The notes under the pieces were generated by a model. It searched no databases. It saw nothing but the letters and a program-made list of their open reading frames with translations, and was not told where the DNA came from. From CAXDOZ01 sp963991145 (GTDB lineage: Bacteria > Bacteroidota > Bacteroidia > Chitinophagales > JABDMM01), in contig CAXDOZ010000095.1 of assembly GCA_963991145.1 (NCBI GenBank), positions 1 through 8,818 on the forward strand: a stretch of 8,818 nucleotides of DNA. The letters run 5' to 3'. Positions 5,192-8,818 of the stretch are shown here, one piece after another. The translations under genes were made by a program, and so were the position numbers. Each line of letters starts with the position of its first letter. The stretch's first letter is position 1.

Positions 5192-6742
5192 ATGTTCAAA
5201 GACCCATTTTACAAACGAACCGTTCCAATCCTCATTGGGATTTTTATCCTTTCGGTCATTGTTCGTTTGCCAACTCTAAATCGACCGCTGTCAAAGCATC
5301 ACGAGTTTTGTACAGCAGTTGCTTTAAGAGTTCTACATACATGGTCTGAACGCGGAATCGATACCTATGAAGGTTTACCGGTAATGACCTATCCGGGTGA
5401 ACCGAATAAGCATATAAATAATCATGCGAGTTCATCCGGGGAGATGAAGGATGAGTCTGGGAACTTTTACTATGTCTCTCACCCTCCATTTGGATATTAC
5501 TTTCCTCATACTGTTTTCTCTCTCTTTCAGATAAAACCTACTGTTGCAAGCATTCAGATTTTCAATTTGGGGACAAATGTCATTACGGCATTCTTCATCT
5601 ATTTCACGATCTGTTTACTGGGCACAAATCGCGCACGAAGCGACCTTTTCATACCAGGTCTGATTGGATATGGGATCTATTTGTTCAATCCTGCAACACT
5701 GTGGTTTCAGAGCAATGTTTACATGAGCGACACCCTTGTTCATGGATTCTTTGTAATTGGTGTTTACACGGCTTTGAAGATGTTCATTCGCCAGAGATTC
5801 CGCGTCCCAAAGTATCTGATAACCTACCTGAGTTTCGTCTTTTTGATGTGCTACACATCATGGCTTGGTTATTTCTTTGCTTTCTCAGCGGTGCTATACA
5901 GCCTTATCAAATCAAGAAAGAATAAGGAGTTTCTGATTCCGAGTTTGATCGGGATGGGAGGAGCAGTTTTGGCAATGGCACTTACCATTTGGCAATACGG
6001 CCAAATTGCAGGTTACGATGCCTTGCAGGCTGAGTGGATGTCCAGAGCAATGGAAAGAGGAAGTCTGATTGGACAGGAACGAGGCTGGCTGGGCTACTTA
6101 TACACGAAAGCACTTGAGACCAAGACTGTCCTATTCAATTATATCACAAGCTATCTGCCGATCTATTTCCTTCTGATCTATTTCACAAGGCGAATTCTAA
6201 GAGCGAGGAGAATGAGGATCGTATTTACTCGAAATGGATACCGCTTCCTTTGGTTATCGAGTCTTCCGATCATTCTTCTTCATTTCACATTACTCAACTA
6301 TTCCGGGCACGATTTTACCACCCTCTATGGATCCCTTTTCCTTTCAGTTTTGGTTGGGATAATGTTTGATAAAATCTTTCATGGTCAACCCGAGGGAAGA
6401 AGAGCTTTATTAATAGCATATTCGATTACAATTGTCGCTATGATTGCTCAGTTCTATTTCATTAATCGACCTGGAGAGGTAAGCTTAAGGGGCGATAGAT
6501 ATGAAAAATATCTAGTGTCTGGTGAGTCAGTTATGAAGGAAAGTCATCCCGATGAGGTGGTCTTTCTTCTTAGACAAAAGCCTATGCCTGAGTTGGTTTG
6601 GTATGCAAAGAGAAACATTCAACAGGTTTATTCTAGAGGAGATGCTTTGAAGTGGATGGATGAATTCTCAGCTTCAAAAGGTGTCATTATTGAGCTTGAT
6701 GAAGATGGTCAGATTATCTCTGCAGAACATCTGCCTAATTAA
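5192..6742 (+). CDS. Polytopic GT-C-like glycosyltransferase (PMT/ArnT-type fold)
   Basis: A 516-residue membrane protein with about ten predicted membrane segments (roughly 11-26, 123-143, 153-173, 182-199, 207-240, 248-268, 318-332, 352-370, 376-392, 405-424) and a soluble C-terminal tail of about 90 residues. It resembles GT-C enzymes, which move sugars from polyprenyl-phosphate donors to targets on the outer face of the inner membrane. After the first helix RLPTLNRPLSKHHEF places acidic E38 in the first large loop, where the family keeps a catalytic or metal-binding acidic pair (here H-H-E, one acid short). The loop ends in HPPFGYYF (97-104), much like the HPP motif of PMT/ArnT relatives. 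A late HDFTTLYG (373-380) also fits. Donor and acceptor are unknown. The ATG lies 4 nt behind the asnS stop, so the two are probably co-transcribed. There is no Shine-Dalgarno. Confidence 0.65.
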   Translation: MFKDPFYKRTVPILIGIFILSVIVRLPTLNRPLSKHHEFCTAVALRVLHTWSERGIDTYEGLPVMTYPGEPNKHINNHASSSGEMKDESGNFYYVSHPPFGYYFPHTVFSLFQIKPTVASIQIFNLGTNVITAFFIYFTICLLGTNRARSDLFIPGLIGYGIYLFNPATLWFQSNVYMSDTLVHGFFVIGVYTALKMFIRQRFRVPKYLITYLSFVFLMCYTSWLGYFFAFSAVLYSLIKSRKNKEFLIPSLIGMGGAVLAMALTIWQYGQIAGYDALQAEWMSRAMERGSLIGQERGWLGYLYTKALETKTVLFNYITSYLPIYFLLIYFTRRILRARRMRIVFTRNGYRFLWLSSLPIILLHFTLLNYSGHDFTTLYGSLFLSVLVGIMFDKIFHGQPEGRRALLIAYSITIVAMIAQFYFINRPGEVSLRGDRYEKYLVSGESVMKESHPDEVVFLLRQKPMPELVWYAKRNIQQVYSRGDALKWMDEFSASKGVIIELDEDGQIISAEHLPN

Positions 6743-6765
6743 CTCTTTATCTTTCATTATAAATT

Positions 6766-6782
6766 CTACTAATTTGTAGTAG
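6766..6782. terminator. Weak stem-loop after the GT-C-like gene
   Basis: CTACTA (6766-6771) pairs exactly with TAGTAG (6777-6782) around a 5-nt loop, 24 nt behind the stop. T-rich DNA (6790-6805) follows after a few bases. It could be a weak terminator or part of the promoter zone of the next gene; the stem is AT-rich and short. Confidence 0.3.
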
Positions 6783-6791
6783 CTCGTAGTT

Positions 6792-6799
6792 TATTTTTC
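6792..6799 (+). promoter_or_regulatory. Imperfect -7 box ahead of the dioxygenase gene
   Basis: TATTTTTC matches TAnnTTTG at all but the last base and lies 29 nt before the ATG. A TTTG at 6773-6776 upstream is 15 nt away, shorter than the normal 19-21 nt spacing. This is a weak candidate only; the gene may instead be read through from asnS. Confidence 0.2.
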
Positions 6800-6828
6800 A
6801 TTTTTACAATGACAAAAAACTAACCCTC

Positions 6829-7791
6829 ATGTCTATCCAAGCAGTTAGCATCCCCGCTGTAGATCTGGATCATTATAAAAATGGCTCTGAAGAAGAAAAG
6901 AGAGCTTTTGCAAATGCTCTTGGCAAAGCCTATCATGAAGTTGGTTTTGTAGCTGTAAAGAACCACGGAATTTCTGATGAACTTATAAATGGTTATTACG
7001 ATTCCGTAAAGCGTTTCTTCGAGCTCCCGGTTGCCGATAAAGAGAAATATGAAATTGAATCTCTTGCAGGTCAAAGAGGCTACACTTCTTTCGGCCGCGA
7101 GCATGCTAAAGGAAGTGATGCGCCTGACTTAAAGGAGTTTTGGCAAACTGGACAGTACCTTGATGGGGAGGTCAGCAATAAGCTTGAGTATCCAGATAAT
7201 GTTCTCGTGAATGAGATCCCGGAATTCAATGATCTAAGTGAACAGCTTTTTAAATCCTTTGAAACCACCGGTGCCTTGTTGTTGAAGTCAATCGCAAAGT
7301 ACCTGGACCTTGAGGAGGACTATTTCGATTCTCAGATCCGCAATGGAAATAGTATTCTGAGAGCGATTCATTACCCTCCAATCGTCGGAGAGCCTAAATC
7401 TTCCTTAAGAGCTGAGCAACACGAGGATATTAATCTTATCACGCTCTTAGTTGGCGCATCTGCTCAGGGACTGGAGCTTCTAACAAGAGAAGACAAATGG
7501 TTGCCGGTAACAGCACCGGATGGACATATTATCGTGAATGTTGGAGACATGCTTCAACGACTTACCAATAACAAGCTTCGATCAACTACTCACAGAGTGG
7601 TTAACCCTCCAAGAGAGTTGTGGCACACTTCGAGATATTCTATCCCATTCTTCCTGCACCCTGTATCTGAAATGCCTCTTGACTGTCTTGATAGCTGTGT
7701 TACAGAAGACAATCCTTTAGCCTACGAACCTATTACTGCGGGACAATATTTAAGAGAGCGATTAATTGAGATCGGTCTTTTGAAGGAGTAA
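6829..7791 (+). CDS. 2-oxoglutarate/Fe(II)-dependent dioxygenase, isopenicillin N synthase family
   Basis: A 320-residue cytosolic non-haem iron oxygenase with the two-part layout of the isopenicillin N synthase family. The N-terminal DIOX_N-like half (about 5-125) contains VGFVAVKNHGIS (38-49), and the C-terminal double-stranded beta-helix half holds the active site. The iron ligands are H198 and D200 (in EQHEDINLITLL) and H255 (THRVVNPP). R269 and S271 of RYSIPFF form the RxS motif that binds 2-oxoglutarate. All key residues are present, so the enzyme should be active. The family covers hydroxylation, desaturation and ring closure on many small molecules, so the substrate cannot be told from sequence. 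It begins 86 nt after the GT-C-like gene, and a ChrA-type transporter follows 27 nt later in the same reading frame. No Shine-Dalgarno is visible ahead of the ATG. Confidence 0.9.
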   Translation: MSIQAVSIPAVDLDHYKNGSEEEKRAFANALGKAYHEVGFVAVKNHGISDELINGYYDSVKRFFELPVADKEKYEIESLAGQRGYTSFGREHAKGSDAPDLKEFWQTGQYLDGEVSNKLEYPDNVLVNEIPEFNDLSEQLFKSFETTGALLLKSIAKYLDLEEDYFDSQIRNGNSILRAIHYPPIVGEPKSSLRAEQHEDINLITLLVGASAQGLELLTREDKWLPVTAPDGHIIVNVGDMLQRLTNNKLRSTTHRVVNPPRELWHTSRYSIPFFLHPVSEMPLDCLDSCVTEDNPLAYEPITAGQYLRERLIEIGLLKE

Positions 7792-7818
7792 TCAAATTCA
7801 ATTATCATTTTTGCCTCC

Positions 7819-8818
7819 GTGGAGAATCAAAAGGTTAGCTCAGGCAGTTTTCTTAAGGATGTTTTTATGTTGGCAATCACTGCTTTTGGTGGGCCAAATG
7901 CACATATTTCCCTGATCCTTGAGCAATTTGTTAAGCAAAGAAAATACCTCAGTGAGGAGGAGCTAATTGAGCTAAATGCTCTTTGCCAATTCCTACCAGG
8001 ACCAACCTCCACTCAGACACTTACAGCCGTGGGTTACAAGATGGGAGGACCCAGACTTGCCTTCCTTTCCCTTTTAGTTTGGATCACTCCGGCTGTTATC
8101 ATTATGGGCCTTCTGGCGATATTTTTCGATTGGTATCAATCCGCCGGTTTGAATCTGGATTGGTTGCGATTTTTACCCGCATTGGCCCTCGGATTAATTC
8201 TCTCGGCCGGTTATAAGATCGGGATGAAAACAGCCACAAAGCCTTTAACCATCACCTTATTTCTCGCCTCAGCTTTCGCTGTGATCCTTTATATAAAGAC
8301 CTGGATGTTTCCGGTGATCCTGGTGGTTGCGGGATTGATCTACGCCTTCGTAAATAAAAAGGCTGTTGACAGGAGCAAGTTGAGCATTAAGCCAAGCTGG
8401 ACCTATTTGATCCTGTTCATTGGCATTTTTGCCGGTCTTGAAATTGCGGCTCGGCTGACCGGTAATCTGCATTTAAGCTTATTGGAAGTCTTTTACCGAT
8501 ATGGGAGTCTTGTTTTTGGTGGAGGCCAGGTGCTGATTCCGATGATGTTCGAGGAAATGGTCAATCAGAATAATTGGCTGTCCAGTGATGAATTCTTTAC
8601 CGGATATGCTCTGGTTCAGGGTGTTCCGGGACCAGTTTTTTCCTTTAGCGCCTTTGCAGGCGGATTATCAGCCAAGTCCAGTCCTGAAATTCAATTTTTG
8701 ATTTCACTTCTTTGCGCCCTTGCACTGTTTCTTCCCGGTACTCTTTTGATTTTCTTTGTTTACCCTATCTGGGGGCAATTGAAAAAGTACAGTTATGTAA
8801 GTGCTGCCTTACCGGGAA
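7819..8818 (+). CDS. chrA: ChrA-type chromate transporter family protein, partial at right edge
   Basis: 333 codons are visible and remain open at the end of the window, so the C-terminus is missing. The protein is a long, two-domain CHR-family membrane transporter. The first domain begins with AFGGP (22-26) and CQFLPGPTSTQ (56-66), followed by GYKMGG. The second repeats the pattern with FGGGQV (233-238) and QGVPGPVFS (267-275). These paired motifs define ChrA proteins, which export chromate or related oxyanions; in a heterotrophic bacterium the real substrate may differ. I start at GTG 7819 because it gives the full first helix before AFGGP; the first in-frame ATG (7867) would cut into it. 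The upstream stop TAA (7789-7791) is in the same frame, ten codons earlier. There is no Shine-Dalgarno. Confidence 0.9.
   Translation, partial: MENQKVSSGSFLKDVFMLAITAFGGPNAHISLILEQFVKQRKYLSEEELIELNALCQFLPGPTSTQTLTAVGYKMGGPRLAFLSLLVWITPAVIIMGLLAIFFDWYQSAGLNLDWLRFLPALALGLILSAGYKIGMKTATKPLTITLFLASAFAVILYIKTWMFPVILVVAGLIYAFVNKKAVDRSKLSIKPSWTYLILFIGIFAGLEIAARLTGNLHLSLLEVFYRYGSLVFGGGQVLIPMMFEEMVNQNNWLSSDEFFTGYALVQGVPGPVFSFSAFAGGLSAKSSPEIQFLISLLCALALFLPGTLLIFFVYPIWGQLKKYSYVSAALPG

Noticed and set aside
6809..6823. Four-codon mini reading frame ahead of the dioxygenase (possible leader peptide)
   Set aside because: It is too short, has no regulatory codons or attenuator around it, and is expected by chance in AT-rich DNA.
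1..8818. Defence, mobile or biosynthetic island as a new system
   Set aside because: Genes are housekeeping or widely distributed families in small, loosely linked units; no integrase, transposase, nuclease pair or repeat-bounded cargo is seen.

Overview
The window looks like a stretch of chromosome from a member of the Bacteroidota, probably a Flavobacteriia-like or Cytophagia-like lineage; I cannot place it more finely. The reasons are: AT-leaning DNA, almost no Shine-Dalgarno sequences ahead of the genes, -7 boxes of the Bacteroidota type (TAnnTTTG) just upstream of three starts, and a typical Bacteroidota sigma-54 factor. All genes appear to be housekeeping or general metabolic genes. I see no phage, IS element, CRISPR array, toxin-antitoxin pair or defence island.

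Layout from left to right. The 3' part of the RNase P RNA gene (rnpB, + strand) opens the window. It is followed by a perfect 13-bp palindromic hairpin and a small repeat cluster of octamers plus a REP-like palindrome. A three-gene minus-strand block comes next: a PaaG-like enoyl-CoA hydratase/isomerase, a divergent PAP2-like membrane protein, and rpoN (sigma-54). rpoN and the PAP2-like gene overlap in a TAATG junction and are almost certainly co-transcribed. The PaaG-like gene has its own candidate promoter box.

Between rpoN and the next gene lies a gene-free stretch of about 400 bp. It holds a second cluster of the same octamers, a second copy of the REP-like palindrome and further stem-loops. 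On the plus strand follow asnS (a Bacillus/Thermus-type asparaginyl-tRNA synthetase with an unusual coiled-coil insertion), a polytopic GT-C-like glycosyltransferase starting 4 nt after asnS stops, a 2-oxoglutarate/Fe(II) dioxygenase of the isopenicillin-N-synthase family, and a two-domain ChrA-type transporter that runs off the right edge.

Functional links are loose. The two tight pairs are rpoN with the PAP2-like gene and asnS with the GT-C gene. Each couples an information-processing gene to an envelope membrane protein. The dioxygenase and chrA are also close (27 nt, same frame) and may share a transcript. The points most worth a second look are the AsnRS insertion, the paired octamer/REP repeat clusters, and the PAP2-like protein coupled to sigma-54. 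I did not find a clearly new multi-gene system.
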